Shown here piece after piece: positions 26,839 to 34,097 of a stretch of DNA of 64,000 nucleotides. Positions within the stretch are counted from its first letter, which is position 1, and the number at the start of each line of letters is the position of its first letter. The notes below the pieces were generated by a model. It searched no databases. It had not been told where the DNA came from and was given only the letters and a program-made list of their open reading frames with translations. Both the position numbers and the translations under genes were made by a program. The stretch covers positions 1-64,000 of the forward strand of contig UQXC01000001.1 of the NCBI GenBank assembly GCA_900544995.1. The letters run 5' to 3'. This stretch comes from an uncultured Collinsella sp. GTDB taxonomy: Bacteria > Actinomycetota > Coriobacteriia > Coriobacteriales > Coriobacteriaceae.

Positions 26839-27177
26839 ATGGAATATCGACAGACAGATGGCAAAACTCGGCGCGTGCACAAGCAGTATGTGGACGTCGT
26901 GGCTCGCATCCTCGCGGGCGGACAGGTCGTGCCGGTCACCGTCTGCTGGGTCGACGGTCGTTGCTTTACGATTGACGAGATTGTCTCGACCACTGGGTTT
27001 GGCCTGACGGTTCACGGCATCCGTACGGCGACCTATAAGGTGCGTTTTGGCGGGCACGCGACCGAGTTGTATCTGGAGGACCAGACGCGCGAACGACCAG
27101 ATGGCTCGCAGGCCCATCTGATGCGTTGGTGGGTGTGGGCATTCGACCGTACGCTCGAGGGCGAGCGCCGTGGGTAA
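26839..27177 (+). CDS. Hypothetical small protein
   Basis: This protein of about 112 residues is not assigned to a known family. It looks mostly beta (alternating VVPVTVCWVDGRCFTIDEI and TATYKVRFGGHATELYLED) with a Trp-rich end (MRWWVWAFD), suggesting a small barrel. The start is uncertain: ATG 26839 has AGGAGG (26832-26837) only one base upstream, while in-frame ATGs at 26818 and 26752 have no ribosome site. It stands alone between pit (divergent) and the BI-1 gene. Confidence 0.65.
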   Translation: MEYRQTDGKTRRVHKQYVDVVARILAGGQVVPVTVCWVDGRCFTIDEIVSTTGFGLTVHGIRTATYKVRFGGHATELYLEDQTRERPDGSQAHLMRWWVWAFDRTLEGERRG

Positions 27178-27261
27178 GGACGTGCGGCATTCGGGTACAA
27201 TGACAGGAATCTTGTCAGCTACTGCGCCGTTATTTGTGGCGCTTTTTGAAAGGACGAACCT

Positions 27262-27957
27262 ATGAACGATATCCAGGGCTATCAGAACGGCCCCGTCGAG
27301 AGCGGCGCAAGCCGCGCCAAGGAGATGTCGCCGCGCGCGTACAATCTCGCCATGTCTGCCCTGATCTTCTTGGGCTTTTGCGCCATGGGCGCCGGCGCCT
27401 ACTTTACGAGCACCATGTCGTTTGCGCGCATGATGATGAGCGGCGCCGCCTTGCCGCTGGTCTTTGGCTCGTTTATTTTGACCATCGTCGGCATGGTCAT
27501 GATGTCGGCCGCCGCCAGCAAGCAGTCCGTGGGCCTGTCCCTTGTGGGCTACGTAATCTTTGCGAGTACCTTTGGCCTGACCGCGTCGTTTGGCCTTGCC
27601 AACTACGACCTGCCCACCATCAACACTGCCTTTATCGCCACGGCCGCCATCACCTTTGTCTTTGGAGCCTTGGGCGTGACGTTCCCCAAGTTTTTCCAGC
27701 GCGTATATGGCATCGGTTTTGGCATTCTGCTCGCCACTATTCTGGTTGAGATCGTGCTGATGTTCATGGGCGTCTCGCAGACCATCACCGATCTGATCGT
27801 GATCGTGGTGTTCGCCGGCTTTATTGGCTACGACACCTATGTTGCCACGACGGTGCCGCCTACGCTGCCCAACGCCGTGCTTATGGCCTCTAACCTGTTC
27901 GTGGATATTATCAACGTGTTCCTGCGCATTTTGAACATCCTCGGCCGTCGCGATTAA
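27262..27957 (+). CDS. Bax inhibitor-1/YccA-family membrane protein
   Basis: This 231-residue protein has seven predicted transmembrane helices of the BI-1 (TMBIM/YccA) family, with the conserved C-terminal GYDTYVATTV acidic segment and the final NLFVDIINVFLRILNILGRR. Bacterial homologues act as proton-sensitive calcium leak channels or modulators of membrane proteases; the role here is unknown. The start at 27262 follows GAAAGGACGAACC. A terminator follows. Confidence 0.92.
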   Translation: MNDIQGYQNGPVESGASRAKEMSPRAYNLAMSALIFLGFCAMGAGAYFTSTMSFARMMMSGAALPLVFGSFILTIVGMVMMSAAASKQSVGLSLVGYVIFASTFGLTASFGLANYDLPTINTAFIATAAITFVFGALGVTFPKFFQRVYGIGFGILLATILVEIVLMFMGVSQTITDLIVIVVFAGFIGYDTYVATTVPPTLPNAVLMASNLFVDIINVFLRILNILGRRD

Positions 27958-28004
27958 AACGCGGCATTGCGACGCTTCCTGCCGGACACGGTAAAACGAT
28001 GCGA

Positions 28005-28032
28005 AAGGCGGTCCTTCGGGGCCGTCTTTTTT
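28005..28032 (+). terminator. Rho-independent terminator after the BI-1 gene
   Basis: AAAGGCGGTCC and GGGGCCGTCTTTTTT form a short hairpin around TTC, with G-T pairs, followed by six T residues. Confidence 0.75.
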
Positions 28033-28098
28033 GTGCGCGGCGGGGTATCATGGATGGGAAAAAGCCGATAGCGGCAGCGACAGGAAAGGTGGCCACGT

Positions 28099-29211
28099 AT
28101 GGCAGACGTCGACAACAGGAACCGTAACCGCAGGTCCAACCGAACGGGTCAGCCCAATCCCAAGCGCGAGGCGCGTGCCAAGGCCGCCGAGCGCCATGTG
28201 GCGGCTGTGTCCGAGGCCTGCGCCAAGGACATCGAGCGTTCGCTTGCCGGCGTGTGCGAGTTCGATGGTATGCCTGCCGGTTTTGTCGCGGCGATGAAGG
28301 CCAAGGCCCAGGTGGCTGCTGCTGCCGAGGAGCAGGTTGCCGAGGAGCCCGAGGCCGCCGAGGTCGAGGCTGCAGTCGATACCGAGGTGGCGCCCGAGCC
28401 CGTCGAGGAGGCCGCCGAAGCCGAGTCCGAGCCCGCCGAGGAGCCCGCTCCGGTCCTGCCCGAGGTCACCGTGCTTGACGCCTCTGCCACGCAGGCCATT
28501 CTGGATAACGGCCGAGGCTACGCGCAATTCTGCGACATGGCCGTACTCGCCTTTGCCTCGTTCACCAACCCGGGCGGCGGCTACATCCAGGGCTATCTGG
28601 GTCAGGAGGCCACGCTCTGTGCCGATTCGTACCTGTACAACGTGCTCGATAAACAGCGCAAATGGTACGGCGAGAACCGTCGCCGCAACATCAACTGCGA
28701 GCTTTACCGCAACCGTGCGCTGGTGGTGCCTGCGGTGCGCTTCGACCGCAACCACGTGCATGCGTATGCCGACGTAATCGTCGCCGCTGCACCCAACGCC
28801 AAGCGTGCTCGCCAGGAGTACCGCGTGAGCGACGATGCCTTGCTGGACGCTCTGCGCGATCGCATCCGCTTTGTGCTTGCCATCTGCGACGAGCTGGGTC
28901 GCGAGAAGCTCGTGCTGGGCGCTTGGGGCTGCGACAACAACGGCTTTGACGCCGAGGCCGTGGCCGAGCTCTTCCGCAAGGAGCTCGCATCGGGCGACTT
29001 CAAGGTCAAGCAGGTCTTCTTTGCTGTGCCCTCTACGCGCTGGGACGAGGACTTCGCCAAGTTCGAGCACGTGCTGGCAAACTTCCCCGAGCGCAACGAG
29101 GAGTCCTATGCTCAGGTTGCCGCCCGCGCTGCAGCAGCCCGTGCCGCCGAGCAGGCCCAGGCTGCTGCCGAGGACGACGAGGATGACGACGACTGGCGCA
29201 AGTACCTGTAA
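28099..29211 (+). CDS. TIGR02452/PARG-like macrodomain protein with altered catalytic motif
   Basis: The C-terminal half (about 122-330) resembles bacterial-type poly(ADP-ribose) glycohydrolases of the TIGR02452 family: ASFTNPGGGYIQGYLGQEA..LC then a SYLYNVL helix, VPAVRFDR and VLGAWGCDNNGFD. Family enzymes have GGG-x7-QEE. Here it reads GGG (159-161) and Q-E-A (169-171), so the second glutamate, the catalytic one in characterised members, is alanine. Activity may be lost or altered. The N-terminal part (25-70) is helical, and residues 70-120 are an Ala/Glu-rich linker not usual for the family. The C-terminus is acidic (EDDEDDDD). Confidence 0.82.
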   Translation: MADVDNRNRNRRSNRTGQPNPKREARAKAAERHVAAVSEACAKDIERSLAGVCEFDGMPAGFVAAMKAKAQVAAAAEEQVAEEPEAAEVEAAVDTEVAPEPVEEAAEAESEPAEEPAPVLPEVTVLDASATQAILDNGRGYAQFCDMAVLAFASFTNPGGGYIQGYLGQEATLCADSYLYNVLDKQRKWYGENRRRNINCELYRNRALVVPAVRFDRNHVHAYADVIVAAAPNAKRARQEYRVSDDALLDALRDRIRFVLAICDELGREKLVLGAWGCDNNGFDAEAVAELFRKELASGDFKVKQVFFAVPSTRWDEDFAKFEHVLANFPERNEESYAQVAARAAAARAAEQAQAAAEDDEDDDDWRKYL

Positions 29212-29237
29212 TCGGTACGCGCTGACGGATATGTCGT

Positions 29238-29270
29238 GCCGACGGGGGAGGTTGCTCCCGTCGGCTTTTT
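29238..29270 (+). terminator. Rho-independent terminator after the PARG-like gene
   Basis: GCCGACGGGGGAG (from 29238) pairs with CTCCCGTCGGC (29255-29265), with one bulged G, followed by TTTTT (29266-29270). Confidence 0.9.
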
Positions 29271-29289
29271 ACCGAGCGAGGGGTTTACG

Positions 29290-29949
29290 ATGAAAAACGT
29301 TCTATGTTTTGGCGACAGCAACACCTATGGTTATGATCCGGCGGGCATGCGCGACGGCACCGCGGTGCGCTATGGGCAGGATGTGCGCTGGTGCGGCGTG
29401 GCCCAACGTGACTTAGGCGAGGGCTGGCATGTAATTGAAGAAGGCCTCAACGGCCGCACGACGGTACGCGACGACATGTGCCATCTGGATACCAATCTTA
29501 ACGGCATCCGCGCGTTGCCGATGCTGCTCGAGGCTCATAAGCCGCTGGATGCGATCGTGATTATGCTGGGCACCAACGACTGCAAGACGGTCTTTAGCGT
29601 GGGGGCTGCCGATATCGCTGACGGTGTCATGGCGCTGATTCGCACCGTCCGCGCGTTTCCCTGGACCGAAGCCGCGCCCTGCCCGCGTATTCTGCTGATG
29701 GCGCCTATCAAGATTAAACCGCAGATCGCCGATGTGTACATGACCGACTTTGACGAGCGCTCCGTCGAGGCCTCGGAGCATTTTGCCGAATACTATGCGT
29801 ATGCTGCTAAACAGTTTGACTGCGACTTTTTGAATGCCGCCGAGTTTGCCGAGCCGGGCGATATCGACTATCTGCATATGATGCCCGAAAGCCACGAGAG
29901 CCTGGGTCACGCCGTGGCAGCCAAGCTCCAAGAGATGCTCGGAGAGTAG
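29290..29949 (+). CDS. SGNH/GDSL-family hydrolase (arylesterase-like)
   Basis: This 219-residue enzyme carries the SGNH blocks in order: CFGDSNTYG (block I, nucleophile Ser near 10), a Gly in the EEGLNGRTT block, LGTNDCK (block III), and the D-x-x-H pair in DIDYLHMMPESH (block V). It resembles single-domain arylesterases/acetylesterases that deacetylate carbohydrates; the substrate is unknown. ATG 29290 has GAGGGG upstream. A signal peptide was not seen, so it is probably cytoplasmic. Confidence 0.88.
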   Translation: MKNVLCFGDSNTYGYDPAGMRDGTAVRYGQDVRWCGVAQRDLGEGWHVIEEGLNGRTTVRDDMCHLDTNLNGIRALPMLLEAHKPLDAIVIMLGTNDCKTVFSVGAADIADGVMALIRTVRAFPWTEAAPCPRILLMAPIKIKPQIADVYMTDFDERSVEASEHFAEYYAYAAKQFDCDFLNAAEFAEPGDIDYLHMMPESHESLGHAVAAKLQEMLGE

Positions 29950-29956
29950 CGCGACC

Positions 29957-29999
29957 CCAAACCACCGCAAAGGGGGCGGGCGCCTTTGCGGTGGCTTGG
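29957..29999. terminator. Bidirectional terminator between SGNH gene and thiD
   Basis: CCAAACCACCGCAAAGG (29957-29973) and CCTTTGCGGTGGCTTGG (29983-29999) pair almost fully across a nine-base G-rich loop. The two genes converge here. No strong T run is present on either strand. Confidence 0.65.
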
Positions 30000-30009
30000 G
30001 CTGCGAATC

Positions 30010-30840
30010 TTAATACTGCCACATGTGGTTGACAGGGCCGGAGCCTTTGCCCATGTTCAGGCCGGCGGCTAGAGCGCCTGTCAGGTATGCCTTGCCGGCG
30101 TTGACGGCGTCGGCAAGATCCATGCCCTGGGCCAGCGCGCAGGCGATGGCGGACGAGAGCGTGCAGCCGGTGCCGTGCGTGTTGTCGGTCTCAATACGCT
30201 TGTGGCGGAACCACGTGGTGAGCGGATCGCCTAGGTGGTTGCCCTCATCATCGAGTGGTGCGGGTTCGGCCAGTACATCGTTGGCCTCGTTGACAAGATG
30301 CCCGCCCTTAACGAGGGATGCGCAACCAAAGCGGCGGGTAAGGAGCATGGCAGCATTTTGCTGCGTGCGCTCGGAATCGACCTCGTAATCGAGCAGCGCC
30401 ATGGCCTCGGGAATATTGGGCGTGATAACCGTCGCTAGCGGGAACAGGCGGCGGGTGAGCGCCTCGGCGGCATCTTCGGCAATCAGCCGTGCGCCCGAGG
30501 TGGCTACCATGACGGGGTCGACGACCACGTTTGTTGCGTTCCAGGCGCTCAAGCGGTCGGCGATGACTTCGATAATCTCGACAGAAGAAACCATGCCGAT
30601 CTTGACGGCGCTCGGGCGGATATCGTCAAAAACGGCGTCAATTTGCGCGGCTACGATATCTGGCGAGATATCCTGTACGGCGGTGACACCCAGAGTGTTT
30701 TGCGCTGTGATGGCGGTGATGGCCGTCTGGGCATACAGACGGTGCGCCGTGATGGTCTTGATGTCGGCCTGAATGCCGGCGCCGCCGCTGGAATCGGATC
30801 CCGCGATGGACAGGACGGCAGGTACCTTACTACGATCCAT
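30010..30840 (-). CDS. thiD: Hydroxymethylpyrimidine/phosphomethylpyrimidine kinase ThiD
   Basis: ThiD phosphorylates HMP and HMP-P to HMP-PP for thiamine synthesis. The 276-residue protein is a ribokinase-fold enzyme with GSDSSGGAGIQADIKT near the N-terminus, the VDPVMVATSGARL segment, and the THGTGCTLSSAIAC anion-hole/catalytic Asp region near the C-terminus. It is downstream of thiC on the same strand with 183 bases between them; a hairpin in that gap may reduce read-through. Confidence 0.95.
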   Translation of the reverse strand: MDRSKVPAVLSIAGSDSSGGAGIQADIKTITAHRLYAQTAITAITAQNTLGVTAVQDISPDIVAAQIDAVFDDIRPSAVKIGMVSSVEIIEVIADRLSAWNATNVVVDPVMVATSGARLIAEDAAEALTRRLFPLATVITPNIPEAMALLDYEVDSERTQQNAAMLLTRRFGCASLVKGGHLVNEANDVLAEPAPLDDEGNHLGDPLTTWFRHKRIETDNTHGTGCTLSSAIACALAQGMDLADAVNAGKAYLTGALAAGLNMGKGSGPVNHMWQY

Positions 30841-30897
30841 GTTCGCTCCCTTGTTCGGTCGGAATCAAATGGGTCTTTAAGCCAGCATTATAAAGAT

Positions 30898-30927
30898 GCC
30901 CGGGCCGGCGATATGCCGAACCCGGGC
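30898..30927 (-). terminator. Hairpin between thiC and thiD
   Basis: GCCCGGG (30898-30904) and CCCGGGC (30921-30927) enclose a nested GGC/GCC pairing. On the minus strand it is followed by a T-rich stretch (ATCTTTATAA), so it could partly terminate the thiC transcript before thiD. The tandem GCAAATGTAA/GCAAATGTTC (30946-30965) lies next to it, with unknown meaning. Confidence 0.5.
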
Positions 30928-31023
30928 GCGAGATGTAATTTTTACGCAAATGTAAGCAAATGTTCACACGTCAACAATTGGCGGGCGCCGACTCGATGAT
31001 AAAAGGCGATTGCGGCGAAGAGA

Positions 31024-32358
31024 CTAGTCCTCCATACCGAGGTCGATCGTCGTGCCCTCAAACACTTTGTTGACGGTGCGGACGGCGCACATCTTGCCAC
31101 ACATGGTGCAAGTACCCTCGGTGGCGGCGGGGGATTCCTCGTAGCGCTTCTTACCGGTGACCGGGTCGAGAGCGCACTTCCACATGGCGTCCCAGTCGAG
31201 CTTGCGGCGTGCCTGGCCCATCTTGTCGTCCATGTCGCGGGCGTGCGGCACCTTCTTGGCGATGTCGGCGGCGTGTGCGGCAATCTTGGTGGCCATGAGG
31301 CCGTCGAGCACATCCTGGGCGTTAGGCAGGCATAGGTGCTCGGCCGGCGTCACGTAGCACAGGAAGTCGGCGCCGGAGCTGGCGGAGATAGCGCCGCCGA
31401 TGGCTGCGGTGATGTGGTCGTAGCCCACGCCGATATCGGTCACCAGCGGCCCGAGCACATAGAACGGGGCGTTGTGGCACAGGCGCTTCTGCAGTTTCAT
31501 GTTGGCGGCGATCTCGTCGAGCGCCATGTGACCCGGGCCCTCGACCATGACCTGGACGCCGGCGGCCCAGGCGCGCTTGCACAACTTGCCGAGCTCAATC
31601 ATCTCGGCGGTCTCGGTGGCGTCGTTGGAGTCGTAGAGGCAGCCCGGGCGGCAGGAGTCGCCGAGCGAAATCGTCACGTCGTACTCATGGCAGATTTCGA
31701 GCAGCTCGTCGTAGAACTCATAGAAGGGGTTCTCGTTGCCGGTGACCTCCATCCAGCCAAACAGCAGCGAGCCGCCGCGGCTCACGATGTTCATGAGACG
31801 GCCGGTCTCCTTAAAGGTCTTGGTGACCGACTTGTTAATGCCGCAGTGGATGGTCATAAAGTCCACGCCGTCCTCGGCGTGCGCGCGCACGACTTCGAAC
31901 AGGTTGTCCTTGGTGAGCTTGACCAGCGGCTTTTCCATGTAGCCGATGGCGTCGTACATGGGGACGGTGCCTACCATGAGCGGCGTCTCGTCGATGAGCT
32001 GCTGGCGGAACTGGCGCGTCTTGCCCGAGTTGGAGAGGTCCATGATGGCGTCGGCGCCAAAGTCCTCAGCGATCTTGACCTTCTTCCATTCCTCGGCGGC
32101 ATCGGCCTTGTCGCCCGAGATGCCCAGGTTGACGTTGACCTTGGTGGACAGGCCCTCGCCGACGCCAAAGGCGCGCATGCCCTTTTTGATGTGCACGATG
32201 TTGGCGGGAATGGCGATGCGGCCGTCTGCCACGCGCTCACGGATGTACTCGGGGTCGCGATGCTCGCGCTCGGCGACCTCCTTCATCTGCGGTGTGATCT
32301 GTCCGGCGCGGGCAAAGTCGATTTGCGTGACGAGCTTGGGCTCTGTCTGTGTGCTCAT
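31024..32358 (-). CDS. thiC: Phosphomethylpyrimidine synthase ThiC
   Basis: ThiC is a radical SAM enzyme that converts aminoimidazole ribotide to HMP-P. It is 444 residues, similar in size to the short clostridial type. The barrel motifs (TIHCGINKSV, SRGGSLLFGWM, SLGDSCRPGCLYDSND, MVEGPGHM) are intact. The C-terminal cluster motif reads CTMCGKMC, i.e. CX2CX3C, one residue shorter than the textbook CX2CX4C. The start at 32358 has GGGAG upstream; an earlier in-frame ATG (32382) is within the riboswitch. A TPP riboswitch precedes it. Confidence 0.95.
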   Translation of the reverse strand: MSTQTEPKLVTQIDFARAGQITPQMKEVAEREHRDPEYIRERVADGRIAIPANIVHIKKGMRAFGVGEGLSTKVNVNLGISGDKADAAEEWKKVKIAEDFGADAIMDLSNSGKTRQFRQQLIDETPLMVGTVPMYDAIGYMEKPLVKLTKDNLFEVVRAHAEDGVDFMTIHCGINKSVTKTFKETGRLMNIVSRGGSLLFGWMEVTGNENPFYEFYDELLEICHEYDVTISLGDSCRPGCLYDSNDATETAEMIELGKLCKRAWAAGVQVMVEGPGHMALDEIAANMKLQKRLCHNAPFYVLGPLVTDIGVGYDHITAAIGGAISASSGADFLCYVTPAEHLCLPNAQDVLDGLMATKIAAHAADIAKKVPHARDMDDKMGQARRKLDWDAMWKCALDPVTGKKRYEESPAATEGTCTMCGKMCAVRTVNKVFEGTTIDLGMED

Positions 32359-32368
32359 TGGCACGGCT

Positions 32369-32459
32369 CCCTTCGTTGGCATTACCCATATCAGGTTTGC
32401 GGGTCAGGGCGGGCGCGCCCAGTCTCAGCCTGCCGTCTTGTCCTGCAAGCTCCCCGTTA
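32369..32459 (-). ncRNA. TPP (THI-box) riboswitch controlling thiC
   Basis: Read on the minus strand, the segment contains the conserved blocks ACGGGGAGC, GGCTGAGACTGGG, CCCTGACC, and AACCTGATATGGGTAATGCC in the right order. These are the P1/P2, CUGAGA and pyrophosphate-sensor elements of the TPP aptamer. It ends about 10 bases before the thiC start, close to the ribosome site, so control is probably at translation initiation. Confidence 0.95.
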
Positions 32460-32528
32460 TGTCATGGGCTCAAGTATAGCCTGAATGGGTACGATTGGCC
32501 TAACAAGCGTGCCCGTGGGGAGGCGTAC

Positions 32529-33050
32529 ATGGAAGACAAGCATCTATATCGAGAGACACAATGGGACGTATCGGCCGAGGAGGGCCGTGCACACCATGGG
32601 TTGGTCGCGATTGGCTTTGCGGTGCTTGCCGTGCTGGTGATTGCCTTTTGTATTTGGACGTTTGGCGGTCGCGGCGGCGCCGCCTGGGAGTTTGAGGCCG
32701 ACGAGGGCCTGCCGATTATGACGGTGAGGAGTACTGGCGGTAATGCCAATACGCTCGCCGTTCCGGGCGATTATTGGTACCCGTGCGATGAGTTTGTGCA
32801 GTTGCAGCTGAGTGGTGGGTCTATTCCTGGTGAGGAAATCGAACGCGTGACGTATGATGCGACGTTCAAAACGTTGACGGTGAAGCTCAAAGATCAAGGG
32901 GATGTGCCCACGACGATGGATATCGCGCTGACGGAATGGCGCCTGGAGCCCCCGTCGGGTGTTGCGGTGTCCGAGGTCGAGCACGTCAAGATTGTCTATC
33001 AGGACGGTTCGACAAACGGGATTGCAAAGGCCGACGGTCTAGCTGAATAG
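32529..33050 (+). CDS. Hypothetical single-pass membrane protein
   Basis: This 173-residue protein has no recognised family. The cytoplasmic N-terminus (about 24 residues) is followed by one transmembrane helix (about 25-45, VAIGFAVLAVLVIAFCIWTF). An outside domain of about 125 residues with beta-like patterns and few charged clusters follows. ATG 32529 has GGGGAGG (32517-32523) five bases upstream. It diverges from thiC, and a palindromic repeat element lies just after it. Confidence 0.7.
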   Translation: MEDKHLYRETQWDVSAEEGRAHHGLVAIGFAVLAVLVIAFCIWTFGGRGGAAWEFEADEGLPIMTVRSTGGNANTLAVPGDYWYPCDEFVQLQLSGGSIPGEEIERVTYDATFKTLTVKLKDQGDVPTTMDIALTEWRLEPPSGVAVSEVEHVKIVYQDGSTNGIAKADGLAE

Positions 33051-33079
33051 GTGTCGAGCCTAGCAGCCAATTCATAAAA

Positions 33080-33142
33080 GTTGCGGTGGAATAGTTCCTG
33101 ATTGTGCGAAAAAGGCTCAAATAGGAATTATTCCACCGCAAG
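33080..33142. repeat. Covarying palindromic repeat, copy R1
   Basis: TTGCGGTGGAATAGTTCCT (33081-33099) faces AGGAATTATTCCACCGCAA (33123-33141), pairing over 19 positions with one G-T. It lies between the convergent membrane-protein gene and yaaA. It shares the outer TTGCGGTG segment with copies at 34.0, 46.3 and 54.8 kb, while the inner stem differs with compensating changes. Confidence 0.85.
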
Positions 33143-33184
33143 TTATATAGAGAAGGCTGAGCGGGTCAGTGTTGGGTGCCGGCT

Positions 33185-33994
33185 CTAGAGCATCTGTTCG
33201 TTGATGAACACGAGGGTGCCTAGGTATGAGAGCTCGGGGACGTGGCGATAGCCGATGTTGAATGCGGTAAGTTCGCTTGCATCCTCGAGCTTGTTTTCTG
33301 CCATCCACCGCACCATGGAGCCGCGCGCCTTTTTGCTGGCGGTCGACCGTTGGATGGGCTTCTCGTTGCGGATACCCTCGCCAAAGAGGCACGTGACGGC
33401 TGTGGCGTCGCCCGCGAGGTGGGGCAGAACGGCTTTGGCATACTCTACGCTGGCGAGGTTGACGATCGTGGTGTTTGAACCTGCCGGGGCGATAACCCGC
33501 GCGAGCTTGTCGCTCCAAAACGCGTAGAGGTCTCGGGCATCGTCAACGGCGAGCTTCGCACCCATCTCCAGCCGATACGGTTCGACGGCATGAAAGGGGC
33601 GTACGCATCCGTAAAGGCCCGAGAGGATCCACAGATGGTCTTGCAGCCATGCGAGCTGCGCGGCATCCATCACCTCGGGTGCCATGCTCTGGTATTGAAT
33701 GCCGTGATAGGACATGACGGCGGGGGAGGTATTGCGGGCGATATCGGGATTGTCGAGGTCGCCGTTTTCCAAGATGGGCTCGAACTCATGCAGGGTGTTG
33801 AGGCAAGGCCCCAGCAGTTTGTCACTCACGTTCCATAGCGCCTGCAGGCCGCCGCTGCCTTCATTTCGCTCAATATCTAGCAACGCGCGATGCAGTCGAG
33901 CCGTCTCGCGCGCAAAGGGCGGAATGCCCAGGACTTCAAAAGCATCTTGGGCCGAGCGCATCTGCTTGGCGGGCGAAATGATGACCTGCAGCAT
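33185..33994 (-). CDS. yaaA: Peroxide stress protein YaaA (DUF328)
   Basis: This 269-residue protein of the YaaA/UPF0246 family, in E. coli (258 residues), lowers free iron during peroxide stress and binds DNA. Family blocks include the N-terminal IISPAKQM, the LSGLYGCVRPFHAVEPYRLEMG segment, and the WSDKLARVI region. Translation is placed at ATG 33994, with GAGGAGAG just before it; the open frame continues further but begins inside the neighbouring gene region. Copies of the palindromic repeat flank it on both sides. Confidence 0.9.
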   Translation of the reverse strand: MLQVIISPAKQMRSAQDAFEVLGIPPFARETARLHRALLDIERNEGSGGLQALWNVSDKLLGPCLNTLHEFEPILENGDLDNPDIARNTSPAVMSYHGIQYQSMAPEVMDAAQLAWLQDHLWILSGLYGCVRPFHAVEPYRLEMGAKLAVDDARDLYAFWSDKLARVIAPAGSNTTIVNLASVEYAKAVLPHLAGDATAVTCLFGEGIRNEKPIQRSTASKKARGSMVRWMAENKLEDASELTAFNIGYRHVPELSYLGTLVFINEQML

Positions 33995-34016
33995 GGACTC
34001 TCCTCTGTCAAAAAGG

Positions 34017-34086
34017 AAGTTGCGGTGGAATACGGTCTGTTTTGGCCGTTTATAGGCCAGTTTAGTCCGTATTTCACCGCAAGTTA
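34017..34086. repeat. Covarying palindromic repeat, copy R2
   Basis: TTGCGGTGGAATACGG (from 34020) faces CCGTATTTCACCGCAA (ending 34083), and the pairing continues inward less regularly to GGCC/GGCC around a seven-base loop. It lies between yaaA and the M18 peptidase, both on the minus strand. There is no T run, so it is not a standard terminator. Confidence 0.8.
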
Positions 34087-34097
34087 TGAAGGGCTGG

